The notes beneath the pieces are model-generated. The model searched no databases. It worked only from the letters and a program-made list of their open reading frames with translations, and had not been told where the DNA came from. A stretch of 35,487 nucleotides of DNA from Suillus spraguei. Taxonomy: Eukaryota > Basidiomycota > Agaricomycetes > Boletales > Suillaceae. A program made the position numbers and the translations under genes. Positions within the stretch are counted from its first letter, which is position 1; each line of letters begins with the position of its first letter. Location of the stretch: positions 1 through 35,487 of the forward strand of contig JABCPU010000606.1 of NCBI GenBank assembly GCA_016800925.1. The letters run 5' to 3'. This document shows positions 1-11,082 of the stretch, piece by piece.

Positions 1-145
1 CATCACACCTTGACACACACCCTCCACCCGCTAATATTCAATCCATAGAAGAATTCGAAGTAGCCTTCGCTCACCTCACCCAATCCATCGCCAAAACAGT
101 GGAGGATCACGTCCCGAAGGCCAAGCAGTCACCTTACGCCAAACG

Positions 146-3100
146 ATGGTGGTCAAACATCTCGACATTGAATGCAAACAGGTACATAAACTAGGTAAGA
201 AAGCAAGAAAACTACTGGCTGACGACAAGACCCAATCCACAACGAGTTCGCCTTGCCCGCAACCGATTCTCAGAGAGCATCAAGACAGCAAAGAAAGAAC
301 ACTGGGAGGAATGGCTCGAGGCAATCACACCCAGCAACATGTGGGATTTCCACCGCTACGCAGCCAGTGACCCGTCAGAACAGATCCATACAAGAATCAA
401 AACGCTGAAAGACCCGAGGGACCCCAATGAAATGAACACCACACAGGACAACACAGGAAAAGCGAACTCCTCTATGACACATTCTTTCGACAACCACCCG
501 AGAATGAACATGTTGAGCCCAATTTCACTTACAATCCTCCTATCTGCGAATTCGCTCCAATCACTAACGACCAAATATTCTGCGCCATAGAGAAACTCTC
601 CCCGTACAAAGCCCCAGGACCGAACGGAATCTGTAATTGTGTATATAAGAAATGTACTGACCTCCTAGTGCCATACATGGGACCCATCTTTTCGTGCAAC
701 ATTCGCACTTGAACACTACCCCGAAGACTGGAAATTGTCGTCAACGGTAGTCCTACAAAACCAGGAAGACCGGACTATAGTCTACCGAAAGCTTACCGAC
801 CAATAACCCTGCTCGACACCATGGGTAAAATTCTGTCCTCCTGCGTAGCTAATGACCTAGTCTATATAGCGGAACGTCACAACCTTCTACCCCCGACGCA
901 TTTCGGTGGACAACCAGGGAAATCACAGTAGACTCCCTGCACTTGCTGACAAAATTCACAACAGATGCGCGGGCCTCAGCGGAACCCTTCGTCTCAATAC
1001 TATTCCTAGACGTCAAGGCAGCCTTCCCGTCTGTAGTAGTCAATCGCATGCTACACAACATGAGACACGCGGGAATCCCACTGGAATATATCAACTGGTA
1101 CAGCAATCGACTCAGCAACAGAAAAACAACTCTGCATTTCGACGACTACAGATCGATCTCTTCAATGTCTCAAATGGTGTCGACCAAGGATGTCCCTTGT
1201 TGGTTATAGGATTTTTATTCTACAATTCCCCTGTATTACGAGTAGCTAACACTGACCCGAAACGAGGAGAGCTGAGTCTAGGTTTTATAGACGACATCGC
1301 ACTGGCAGCGCAAGGTAAAGATTATGACGAAGCAAATGGAAAGCTTAAGAATATGATGGAGAAACAAGGGGGCGCGCTGGATTGGAGCAGAGAACACAAC
1401 GCTGACTTCGAACTAGATAAGACGGCCCTCCTTTGTGTCTCAAGGAAACGAATCACCGACCCCAACCAGAGGAACAAGACTCTCCCAGTTCCCCGCCCAT
1501 CCGTCTCCATCCGCAACCACGTTATCGAACCCTCCAAATCCCACAAATTTTTGGGAGTTATAGTAGACACGAACTCACCTTCAAGGAACATGCCACGTAT
1601 GCGCTGGCAAAGGGAACACGATATGTAATGGCATGCCAAAGAATGACACGAGCAGCAAAGGGAGTCCATGGACGACTGTTGAAGAAACTGTACGAAGGTG
1701 TAGTGATTCCTAAGATGCTCTATGCCGCCGATGTATGGTGTTCAGGACTGATTGCGAAAGGAAGAGGGAAGAAAAACGCAGGAAGAGGAGCACGAGGCTT
1801 CGCCTCGAAGATGGAACGAGTACAAAGAATGGCAACGACGATGATCACGGGCGGGATGAGAACCACCGCCACAGATGTCCTTGATGCGCACGCTAACATA
1901 CTCCCCTTCCAACAGTTATTGCGCAAAGTATGCCACAGAGCTACTCTACGCATGGTAACACTAGACAAGACCCACCCCCTCCACAAGGGCATCCGCGCAG
2001 CGTACAACTCATGTACCAGAAGGAACTTCGAAAGTTGCAAAAGACACCCGTCACCATTACACCGACTCCTCAATGAATTCGGCCTCAACCCACACGCTAT
2101 CGAAACCATTGACCCGACACGCCACTACCCCAAATGGTCCTCCGATGCCAGCACGGAGACAGCAGGAGACATAATCACGGCAGTAAGACAAGACGCAGAG
2201 GCGGAAGAAGATTTGAGAGTATATTCAGATGGCTCGGCCATAGACGGTGGAGTAGGAGGAGCGGCAGTCTTGATGAGAAACGGAGAGATGGTGAAGGAGA
2301 GACGGTTCCACCTGGGAGATGACCAGGAGCACACGGTCTATGAGGGAGAGCTAATAGGGATGATACTGGCAGTAGAGTTGCTGAGGGAAGAAGGGGGGAA
2401 AGGAACCATGTCCCTGGGCGTCGACAACCAGGCAGCCATCCACGCCACCAAGGCTTTTGCCTCCAAGCCGGGGCACCACCTCATGGACAAGTTCCATGAT
2501 GATTTGCGCAGACTCATCCCAGCACATGACACCCGCAAACTAATGATACGGTGGACGCCTGGCCACAAGGGAATCCCTGGCAATGAAGCAGCTGATGAAC
2601 AGGCGAAGAGAGCGGCCAGAGGAGAGAGCAGCGCACCTAAGGATCTCCCAAAGTCCCTCCTTGTAACCAGAAACAACGCTAAACTCACCCTCCCAATCAG
2701 CAAGTCGGCGCTGAAGCAGAAATTCAGAGGAGAGATCAAAGCCGAAGCAGCAACCATCATGAGAGACTCACCACGCTATCAACGCCTCCACGAAATAGAC
2801 GAAACCGCCCCATCGAAACATTTCTCCATCCTAGTGGAAAAGCTCCCACGGCGACATTCCTCCTTGCTCTTCCAACTCCGAACAGGGCACGCACCCTTGA
2901 ACAAACACCTACACCGGATAACGAAAGTCCCCAGTCCCATTTGCCAGCAATGTCATAGCCGAGAAGAAACAGTACATCACTTCTTACTTGCTTGCCCAAC
3001 GTACACCAGACAACATCTATCCCTCCAGAACGAGATAGGCCCCCAAGCTAGCCACCTCAAGAACTTGCTGAACAACCAGAAATGCGTCAAGCCCCTACTA

Positions 3101-3181
3101 CGCTACATAGCGAGCACGCACCGACTGGAACAAATCTTTGGAGATGTTACACCCCCTGCAGACGACAAAGAAGAAGAATGA
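146..3181 (+). pseudogene. LINE ORF2 remnant: reverse transcriptase, RNase H, zinc knuckle
   Basis: Order of parts: a linker with SPYAKRWW (about 125-150); RT start with SPYKAPGPNG (about 600-630); RT block FLDVKAAFPS (near 1003); the catalytic loop, here GFIDDIALAA (near 1280) in place of the usual YADD/FADD; thumb; then a continuous frame 1433-3181. In that frame RNase H shows YSDGS, YEGEL, GVDNQA and GNEAADE, giving the D-E-D-D catalytic set. The C-terminus has CQQCHSREETVHHFLLAC, a CxxC...HH...C knuckle typical of LINE ORF2. Frames switch at least three times before 1433, so no full protein can be made, although RNase H to stop is uninterrupted. The stop TGA is at 3179-3181. Antisense reading frames over this stretch are shadows. 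Confidence 0.88.
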
Positions 3182-3352
3182 GCCCATAAACCCCTATCGC
3201 CTTTAGCTGGCCTTACCAGTCCTCGTTTCACACCTGGACCAATGATCGCGCATCACAAAAATATTCTTGATAATTAATACATACGAACAAGTACATACCT
3301 GTAGGTTTTGTCTACCATAGGGCATAGCCCCAACGGACAATAAACACTGATT

Positions 3353-3365
3353 AAAAAAAAAAAAA
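3353..3365 (+). other. LINE 3' poly-A tail
   Basis: Thirteen consecutive A follow about 170 bases of 3' untranslated sequence after the LINE stop codon. This marks the 3' edge of the insertion. Confidence 0.85.
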
Positions 3366-3369
3366 CTCA

Positions 3370-4105
3370 TTGAGTGGCTGTACGTAGATAGGCCAGTATA
3401 GGCGCTCCACCTCTTGCAGGAAAATGTAAAATGTCAGTGTGGTGATAGAAAGCATGAGTACAATGGGCAGAAGTGCCGGTTGAGTGCTTATATGACATAA
3501 CCTGGTGTGAACTGTCCACCTCCTGCAACTTCCTGGACAAGGCCATAAGGAAGAACAAAATAATTTGCAGATGCAAAACTCACTTGCAGATTCAGCAAGT
3601 CTTGCATTTAGTAGCTGAATCTTCCCTGAAGAAGTAATTGACATCTGCAGTGCTTTAAACTGCATTCCTCAGACACACATAGCCAAGGGATCGACTTGGG
3701 TGGAGTAGATGGTACTAGTGACTGTCTGCAGAGGGCTGGGAACTGGAGGAGCCCTAACGCTGGGTGCAGGCAAGTTATCTTCTTCATCCCCAGAGACATT
3801 GCCAATGTCAATGTATTCTCCATCATCTGGCATGTGACTAGTGCCAGTACGAACTGGGCTATTATTGCGGAACCTCAGAGGCAGTTGCCATTGCTGTTGG
3901 GGGTGTTGAAGCATAGTTACATTTAATGCAACAGCGGCAGCAATGGGTGCAACAGTGGCAGTGATGGGTGCAATAGTGGCAGCAATGGGGGTAACAATGG
4001 GGGTAGCATCAATTGGAGCAGCAGCAGTAGGAGTTACAGCAGCATGAGTAGGCACAGCAGCATGAGTAGGCACAGTAGGCACAGTGGTAACCTGAGACTT
4101 CTGCC
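3370..4105 (-). pseudogene. BED-type zinc finger (hAT transposase-like) remnant
   Basis: On the minus strand a low-complexity Ala/Pro/Thr head (4082 downwards, with PTHAAV repeated) leads through an acidic segment (SGDEEDNLPAP) to DPLAMC, then in a shifted frame to STADVNYFF and KCKTC, and further on to YKHSTGTSAHCTHAFYHH. The pieces ADVNYFF, CxxC, HSTGTSxxxTH match the layout of BED zinc fingers at the N-terminus of hAT-family transposase-like proteins in basidiomycetes. In-frame stops and frame changes (near 3660 and 3610) interrupt it, and the catalytic part is not seen. The BED assignment rests on motif spacing and is moderate; the head could belong to another gene. Confidence 0.5.
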
Positions 4106-5245
4106 CTCGTCAATGAGGAGGCATGTTTGAGTGACAGCAAAGATTCAAAGACACAGTCTTTATGTATCTTCGTCAAGGGAAACAGCGGGGAAACACCAGT
4201 GCTGAGTTAACTAATGACAAGTCCAATGTGTACGCACAAGCGAAGGTCTGAACAACATTATTAATTGTGATATGACACCAGGGGGACAACTGAATGTATG
4301 CCCAGGGTACATACTGTAAGATCTTGTTCATTCAAGTGGTCCTAGGCAGCACAATATATGTGTGTGGTTTCCCCAATGCCCACTACCTTACCCAATGAGA
4401 GGGATACTGATGCCATAAGATGTGTGTTCTGATGTATCCTAGATCTCGCAATCAGTTGGTTATATCGAGCACAGTACAGCTTACCTACATCCTCAGTCAA
4501 CTGGCTGTCCAGAAGCCAGATTGCAATATAGCAAGGACATCCAGCGAAAGGAACATCTCATGTTTGCAGAGGGTTTTCCATGGTTGTCAGGGTGGGTGGT
4601 TTGACGGTCACTGAACACGTGTTTCAAATATCAACCAATGGGTCAAGTGAGTTAATGCTTACCTTCATTCCAGGAGTCAATGACTGATTGATTGAGCATT
4701 TAATTGCAATACAGTGCAAGGGGATTGGGGTGTTTGTGGAAAATCCCCCATGTGTCATCCAGGAGGTTGGTCATGATGGTGAATGATTCAATAAGGCGAA
4801 ACTGGTAGATGTTGTGACTCAGGCTTCAGGAGTAAGGTACAGGTGTCCAGGACAAGTTTTTTTCTGTAGCAGGCCAACCAATTTGCAGAAAAACAGCACT
4901 TGCAAGTTGCAAGGAAGGATGGGCAAGGAGATGGTAGGGTGGGAAAAAGATAAGAAGCTGTGTGACTCAGTGTGGAGTCAGCCCTGAGCCCTCAGCAGTC
5001 AGGAGTTAGGAATCAGGCCTAGAATCAAGATGATCAAATTTGTTGACATGTGTTTGACCGCTGTAAAGATACAATCTAGCCTGGGCTGTAGATAAACCAT
5101 GGCCTAAACTAGTATGTGAGTCTTGCGCTCCATCTAGTCTGCTTCACTTGCAAAGCAAGAGCATTCAACCCTAAAGGGAATGCTAAGTTAATATAGTTCA
5201 ATAATGCCCAACCTGTGGTGCAAGACTGCCGTCAGAGGTAGTGAG
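4106..5245. other. No recognisable gene
   Basis: About 1.1 kb with only short open frames on both strands, none with a recognisable motif. It could be upstream sequence of the BED-finger remnant or old transposon debris. One GATGTATC octamer at 4431-4438 is probably chance. Confidence 0.5.
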
Positions 5246-5249
5246 ATGC

Positions 5250-5495
5250 TAGCGGTGACCTCCGCTCCGTGGGAATGTAGCGGTAATGTAGCGGTAGAGC
5301 GCGGGAAGATAGCAGTAAAGTAGCGTAGTGTGAGCGGTAAAACTGCGGTAGTGCGTGCAGTAAAACTGCGGTAAGGCATGGGAAACTGGCGGTAAAACAA
5401 GCGGTGAAGCGTAGCGATGAAGCGCAGGAAAGCGTAGTGCAAGCGGTGAAGCATGGGAAAGCGGTAAAGAGCGGTGGTGCGTGCAGCAGTAAAAC
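5250..5495. repeat. Degenerate GCGGTAAA minisatellite
   Basis: About 245 bases built from short units around AGCGGTAAA, with roughly a dozen GCGGT cores at irregular spacing of about 8-40 bases. Larger sub-blocks recur: GCATGGGAAA near 5377 and 5450, and GTGCGTGCAG near 5348 and 5476. Open frames across it on the minus strand are a by-product of the repeat. Confidence 0.75.
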
Positions 5496-5771
5496 AATTC
5501 TTAAGAGATAGTGACTTCGGAGAAAGACTTTATTCCATTAGAGACAGTAGTGGTGACAATTCCTAAGTACCATGTGTACCATAGAGGGAAAAGTAAAAGT
5601 ACCGGAATGTGCGAAGAGTCCTTTTTAACATGTACCATGAATGGCTGGAATACATAGCGAGAACAGTAGTGAGATAGAGATATTTAGCTAAGAGGCACGC
5701 AGCGAGCAAGCAGTGTCACGGAAGGTAAGGTAAGTCTTGCCATAGCTTTAGTAATGGCGGAAATGAATATG
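5496..5771. other. Spacer, nothing recognised
   Basis: Purine-rich on the plus strand and rich in GTAG, possibly a decayed continuation of the minisatellite. No gene signal. Confidence 0.4.
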
Positions 5772-6359
5772 CTATGCACCAATGGATCTTAGACGGAAAT
5801 GGAATGGACAGGAGGACATTGGTAGCAAGATTCGGTAAGGGGCAAGGATCCACGGAGCGAAAATGGTACTGGTGAAGCAAAAAGGGGTAATGCTCGCTAT
5901 AGGGGTTTTCTCGGTAGCCGCTGTAGACAGTAATAAGACACTTGTGTAAAACGGCACTTTCATGGTCAGCGTGACTTTGTTCGCTACACTGCATTGAACA
6001 GTTTGAAACCTATGAGAAACACATTGTAGACTTGTATGCTGTACAGTTATGTAGAGATAGAAAGACATATTCAACAGCGTGATCCAGCAACTAATGGCTT
6101 TTTCCGCAGTGCAGTTGGGTGCATGGGAGAGGCAGCACATTGATGTAAACTTTGAAATCACATTAGCTTCAGATTGTGAATGGGAAAATGAGACAGAATA
6201 CTCACACACAAATAGATCTTTGATGATGTTCTGAGCGTGGTACACAGCAGCTAAGTAGGGTCCATAGTATGTTAATTTTTTATAATTATAGTCAGCTTGT
6301 GAACAACACACCATATGAACCGGATCCCAAAACATCTCCGAGTCTGAATCTACCGTCAA
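5772..6359 (-). CDS. Unrecognised reading frame, 195 codons
   Basis: An uninterrupted minus-strand frame opening MTVDSDSEMFWDPVHMVCC and running 195 codons; no domain recognised. It contains plausible GT-AG introns: GTGAGT begins on the minus strand near 6204, after the residues IKDLFVC, and an acceptor lies near 6150. The true product may therefore differ from the plain translation. A second overlapping frame at 5716-5994 (HADHESAVLHKCLITVYSG) reads at least as naturally in its half, which suggests a spliced or decayed gene rather than one exon. Cys and Tyr content is high. Probably a hypothetical or pseudogene; a random frame is not excluded. Confidence 0.3.
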   Translation of the reverse strand: MTVDSDSEMFWDPVHMVCCSQADYNYKKLTYYGPYLAAVYHAQNIIKDLFVCEYSVSFSHSQSEANVISKFTSMCCLSHAPNCTAEKAISCWITLLNMSFYLYITVQHTSLQCVSHRFQTVQCSVANKVTLTMKVPFYTSVLLLSTAATEKTPIASITPFCFTSTIFAPWILAPYRILLPMSSCPFHFRLRSIGA

Positions 6360-7127
6360 CTCATATCGGGACCTTATGGTTCATGGTGGGCATACTATGA
6401 GATAACTTGAGCCTTGAGGCCTCGAGGAGCAACAGTCAAACTAACCGGGAATGAGACTTCAACAGAGACATGATTTTGTATTTATAAATCAGCTTGAGCT
6501 GGCCTTAAGCCAGCTCAAGCCACTGTTGATTATTTTTGGCTCACAGTTGGTTCGTGGGACTCCAAACGCTAATGAACCAGACCAAACTATATATAAGTAG
6601 CCTGGCTCACTAGGATAGCCAAAATACTTACAAACCGATGAACGCCAAGCCGGAGCGGGCCGTAGCCGAGCTGCGGTTGTACTAGATACAGCGGATAAAT
6701 TAAACTCCGACGCGCGTGTCCAAATCGGCCTCCAAATTCAACTCTAAATTACTGCGGCATGTCGTTGCATTGATTCTCCGCTGTGATCCTCTTTGCGTCA
6801 GTGGCTGACGCGGCCTAAGTATTATAGTAGTAACTACTGTCATGGTAAAGTTTTCAGCAATGCTAAAGGCCTTACTATGACAGTGGAAATTAGCAAGCTG
6901 TCATATCAACAATATTTATTTAAGTTGATCGTTGCACCTTCGGACCATCACATGAATATCGCACCGTCGACGGTGGTTCGGCATCGCTGTTGTATACGAG
7001 TCGGTGAAGAGCGTGACGAATCAATCAACGACTAACGATTGATTTGGTAAGCCGTTTACGCCACCGACTGACTGATCATAGGAGTAATTGCCGCGTACGC
7101 GAACAGTCCCGGCTTGTGCAACATTCT
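6360..7127. other. Intergenic region with two hairpins
   Basis: No gene recognised. It holds a perfect 12-base inverted repeat (6492-6520), a TATATATA tract near 6589-6596 readable on either strand, and a second inverted pair CTGTCATGGTAA / TTACTATGACAG (about 6837-6890, one mismatch). A short frame at 6793-7035 has no recognisable content. Confidence 0.5.
6492..6520. repeat. Perfect 12-base inverted repeat
   Basis: GCTTGAGCTGGC, a five-base loop CTTAA, then GCCAGCTCAAGC. It could be a transposon end remnant or a cruciform. No partner copy was found in the window. Confidence 0.6.
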
Positions 7128-7134
7128 TATAAAA
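7128..7134 (+). promoter_or_regulatory. TATA box of the dehydrogenase gene
   Basis: TATAAAA followed by GG, 131 bases before the ATG at 7266. The stretch between is pyrimidine-rich (cttcacccac, ttcttccccctt), as in many fungal core promoters. Confidence 0.65.
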
Positions 7135-7265
7135 GGCTCACATTTGCGCATTTACTACAGTTACCATCTTCACCCACAGTTGAATTTCTTCCCCCTTAGA
7201 AGTCCTCTAGTTGAACTCTAAAGCCACCACTTCAGTTACTTTAACTGAAAAATCCATCATTCATC

Positions 7266-8512
7266 ATGGGTTACATCTGGTCAGCATTCGTTCGCGAGAC
7301 TTTTCCTCCATCAACGCAGTTTTATGCGTCTGACATACCAGACATGTCCGGGAAGGTTGTTCTCGTCACCGGTGCTAATTCAGGGATAGGCAAAGAGACC
7401 GCCAGAGTCTGTCTCCCATCAACATATATGCCTCGTCCTAACACTTTCATTGTTAGGTCCTCCTTACAAAAAACGCCAAGGTTTATGTTGCTTGTCGCGA
7501 TAAAACCAAAGGTGAAGACGCTATTCGTGACCTAAAGGAGAGCACCGGAAAAGAAGCGTATTTCTTACAACTCAACTTGGCAAACTTGAGGTCTATCAAG
7601 GCTTCCGGAGAAGCGTTTCTGCGGTACGCTTGCATCGTATTTGTTGAGCAACAAGATAGCTGACACTTTTCTTTAGGAGGGAACCTGTACTCGATGTTCT
7701 ATTCAACAATGCGTAGGTGTTGCCTTACTTGTTGTGTCATCGTCTGCTCATATGTTGTTTAGTGGGGTAATGACTCCTCCCGTCGAGTTGTTGACGGATG
7801 ACGGTTATGACCTGCAATTTGGCACAAATGTCCTTGGTCACTTCTACTTTACAAAGATTGTTATGCCTGCACTTCTAGCGGGTGCTGCGCGGTCACCTGA
7901 CGGAACTGCGCGCATTGTGAACACGTCTTCTAATGGTCACTGGTTCGGTAGTCTAGACTACAACACATTCAAGGACTCTCCCGCAAGGAAACAGAAGAGC
8001 GCCATGGCTCTCTATGGCCAAAGCAAAATGGTATGTCTTTTCTTCATAGTATCAGTTCCTTTCCTGAATTTCGACGTGAAAAGGGCAACGTCTTATTTGC
8101 AGCTGAGGTAGCTAGACGATATGGCAATCAGGGTATAGTATCGACAGCACTCAACCCTGGTGCTATCAAGACGGAGCTTGCTCGTCACAATAGCTCCTTT
8201 TTCAGAATGATAGCCGTATGTTGTACAATCATTCAACTGTCCAAAAGTTAATCATTCGATATTTGCAGAGCATGGTCTTCCATGATGTATCATTTGGCGC
8301 GCTTACACAGTTATATGCCGGAACCACTGCAGAAGGAGCGAATCTCAACGGCAAGGTTAGCCGACCCTCTCTCTTGACTGAAGTCGAACTTATTTACTGG
8401 ACAGTATCTTGTACCATGGGCGCGCATTGGGAACACGCATCCGGAAGGGCAGGATCCACAGCAGGCTTCAGAGCTGTGGAACTGGCTCGAGGAACAAGTC
8501 AAGGACCTTTAA
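7266..8512 (+). CDS. Short-chain dehydrogenase/reductase (SDR), seven exons, intact
   Basis: NAD(P)(H)-dependent oxidoreductase of the classical SDR type, nearest in style to the retinol dehydrogenase/WW-domain oxidoreductase-like group of fungal SDRs; substrate unknown, probably cytosolic. Exons: 7266-7406, 7457-7623, 7677-7712, 7763-8030, 8084-8215, 8269-8355, 8405-8512. All six introns are GT-AG, 49-53 bases, and every junction keeps frame, giving 312 residues. Motifs: cofactor loop TGANSGIG (residues 35-42), LFNNAG (111-116), catalytic Asn in GTNVLG (N137), Ser in VNTSSNG (S170/171), YGQSK (Tyr199, Lys203) and LNPGAIKTEL after the active site. Tyr, Lys, Ser and Asn are all present. The intron 4 acceptor (GAAAAG) is weak, but the protein alignment requires it. 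No signal peptide is evident. The start is set by the first ATG after the TATA box, in a TCATCATGG context. I see no lesion. Confidence 0.92.
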
Positions 8513-9129
8513 TAGGTTCGATTAATATTTAGGCTGATCATGTCGGTAATATACGGTCATATAATTGTCTTCAACGTTTAGACGCAAAGTCTAGGGTACA
8601 TGGATTTGTTGTCAGTAGTTCTTCGTTTGGTTGGCTCAATATTTATGTTCAAGGCAACCACTCGTCTTGAGCGATCAGCTTTGAGGACATTCCGTGGTTC
8701 TTGATCGTTTCATACATCAGATTTACGTTTCTTAGATTATATAGAGAAGACAGCCACATCGCGAGTTGATCGCGAGCACAATCTATTCTACTTTCATAAG
8801 ACAATATCCGAGAACAAAACGCAGTTTCGAGGTCCAAGCTTACAAGGCGACTCAGCGGCTAGCGCATAAATCTTATTCGACAGAGTGGTGCATTAGTCCC
8901 TTTCGTGTACACGACGATTGAAAAGACTTTATATATCGATTGGGATAGTGTCCCCGATACTTGAGAGTTGACAGGCTCGAATGAATTCACTGGGACAGTG
9001 CAGAAAGCAAACTCTGCATTGAAGATCCAAAGCCCGAAACGGTGCTTTTCTTACCCACTGATGCACCCCCGTTCAGCTTCCCTTCTGACTCATCCAAAAA
9101 GGGTGGCGTACGTGAGTTCTGAAGGTGGC
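8513..9129. other. Intergenic, nothing recognised
   Basis: Presumed 3' flank of the dehydrogenase followed by sequence without recognisable coding content. Short frames at 8649-8837 (minus) and 8968-9234 (plus) show no motif. Confidence 0.5.
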
Positions 9130-10327
9130 GGTTGCAGTGACTGGGGTGGGGTGGTAGGTGCTGGTGGGGGAGCTGAACGAGGAGTGCTTGTCATAGCGAG
9201 CTTGAGTCTTTTGAGGCGCCAAGGGCGTTGTTGAGGTCGTGGTTGGGAAATTTGAGAATCCTATAATGCACTATGTAAAGAAAGACAAAGATACCCTATT
9301 CCACGTACTCGATGCATACCGTGGATGAAATTGGGTTCCGTGAACGCGTAGATATATCTAACGTGCAAGTTACAAAGATCGGCGTTAATGACCAAACGAA
9401 GCCGCATGACATTCATTTACTTGCACGACAGGATGCGCGAAAGGATCGGTATTCAGACAAGCGGCAGCCAGCTCTTTGGTGAGCAACATTACTTCGTCGT
9501 GTTGAACTGCACTGAAAAGGGCGATGGTCTAAAACATACAATGAAGCAAAGAACATGCGAGATGGATCGAAGATACCTTTATCAAGAAAAGAAAATGGTT
9601 GATATCTGAATCTTGGTTGATGAACATGGATGCGGCGTCGAATGCTATGCGTGCCTCCTGGAGGTGACCTTTTTCGCAAAGGGAAATGCCTTTGGAGATG
9701 TAGTTAATGAGGGCTGAATGCTGATGGGCTGTGTCACAAATGAAAGCAAATCTTTAGTAAGACGACCATGACTAATTTGTCGTATAAATCATCTTGATTG
9801 CATCATTAAGGGTCATTAAGGCCGAGATCCCGGGCGTGTTTCTGGGCCAGGATAAATGAGCGATGGGTAAATGAAATATAGTTGTTGGGGTCGGTGCAGA
9901 TGTCTTGGGTGGGTAACTCTTCAGCAGTGCCCATGTCCTCACTTATACATGCATTTTGAGATGTAGTGATAGCCAGTATCTGCACGAAGGATGCTCGAAT
10001 CGTGTTATGAGAGTCAATAATGGAAACTCGCCTTTGAATTGGCGTTCTTCGGTCTGCCCACTCTGAGATCTTATGATCTTGGGTGGAAAAAATGACGGAA
10101 AACAGCGAGGATAAGTGCCGGAAGATGGGGATGGTTCGTCGATCTGAGAGGCGCCAGAGACAGACATGTTTGTCACTAGACACGGAAGCAACAAGGATGC
10201 CAGCAGGATGAATGGCAATGGCATAGACGAATGGCGGATCACCAACCTGCTTTGTCATCTTCGGCGAATACCGAACGCAGCATCTGCCAAACCGCAACTT
10301 AACGTAGGCGGTGTTGTTTGCGTCCAA
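9130..10327 (-). pseudogene. WD40/TPR protein remnant
   Basis: Minus strand. An N-terminal WD40 blade reads FVYAIAIHPAG...VASVSSDKHVCLWRL (about 10250-10140), then a linker and TPR-like helices: GTAEELPTQDI, YISFTHRSFILAQKHA (about 9890-9840). Further exons: about 9728-9587 (SIQPSLT, then YISKGISLCEKGHLQEAR and INHFLFLIK) and 9528-9421 (TIALFSAVQHDEVMLLTKEL), separated by a 58-base GT-AG intron (9529-9586). Basidiomycetes have large families joining WD40 repeats to TPR helices with just these segments. Lesions: the first exon stops after LNDP at 9806 where the family continues LNDAIK; a two-base loss shifts frame inside SLT/YIS near 9705; most WD40 blades are missing. The part below 9420 (QKTQARYDKHSS near 9200) may be a further scrap of the C-terminal region, with low confidence. 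Confidence 0.65.
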
Positions 10328-10620
10328 CGAGGGACGATCACTTGTCAGCGACGCCTGCTACACTTACCTGGGCAATATCGTTTTGCCAAGGTATACACGT
10401 GTATTCATGATTGGTAGCGGGAATGAACGTGAGGCAAGTCAAGAACCAAATATTGGTAATTAGGTGAATTGCCACCTGTCAGGAAACCGTCTCTTACCAC
10501 AAGGTCGAATCTTTGCAGTCTTGACGACTTGGATCGCAACTACCTCATCATTGTTTTTAAGGGGGGACGTTTCATACGTGCCCCGTATGGTCATCGTGTT
10601 CGCTGGCACATGACTTGAAG

Positions 10621-10627
10621 TATATAA
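10621..10627 (+). promoter_or_regulatory. TATA box of the aspartic protease gene
   Basis: TATATAA 37 bases before the ATG at 10664. Usable position, though the gene it serves is now broken. Confidence 0.5.
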
Positions 10628-11082
10628 TGGGCTACTGAGTATAATATTACTTTCTAGTGAACCATGTTCTATACTGCATTCCTCTTGACACTTCTCCTGA
10701 CCCTTCCAATCATTGGATCGCCAGTCGAAGTTCGCAATTCTGTTGTCACTCTCCCCCTTACCAGAAGGCTAAACTTCTCCAACGGTACTATTAACCTCGT
10801 ACAGCACGATGAAGCTCGCTTTAGGGATGGCCGACGTGCTGATAGCATCCCTGTGACAAACACTTATTTTCAATACACCGCAGCGGTTGGCATTGGTAGC
10901 CCCCCCACAATCTGTTAGTTTAACACTGAGAAAACATGCGACTGCTAATGTATTATTGAAGACAACTTGGTTGTCGACAGCGGTAGCTCAGTCACATGGG
11001 TTGACACCACTGCATATGTGGAAACCGGCACCAACGTCAACACGAAACAGCCTGTAGCAGAGACCTACGGTGTTGTGGAAAA

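Larger units (their letters stand above)
1..3365 (+). mobile_element. Non-LTR retrotransposon (LINE, Tad1/I-like), 3' part, decayed
   Basis: The 3' three kilobases of a LINE with reverse transcriptase, RNase H and a terminal Cys/His knuckle, ending in a run of 13 A at 3353-3365. The 5' part (ORF1, endonuclease) lies beyond the left edge. A C-terminal RNase H and a Cys/His knuckle followed by a poly-A tail fit the Tad1/I group of fungal LINEs. The 5' half is broken by several frame changes, so the copy is dead. The flanking target duplication cannot be checked because the 5' end is outside the window. Confidence 0.9.

Noticed and set aside
1720..2999. Several minus-strand open frames opposite the LINE
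   Set aside because: They lie antisense to the conserved RNase H coding region and show no motif; shadows of the real frame.
5249..5497. Minus-strand frames across the GCGGTAAA tract
   Set aside because: Repetitive composition only; open because the repeat lacks stop codons.
6793..7035. 80-codon plus-strand frame before the dehydrogenase
   Set aside because: No motif, overlaps an inverted repeat, and ends before the TATA box; likely non-coding.
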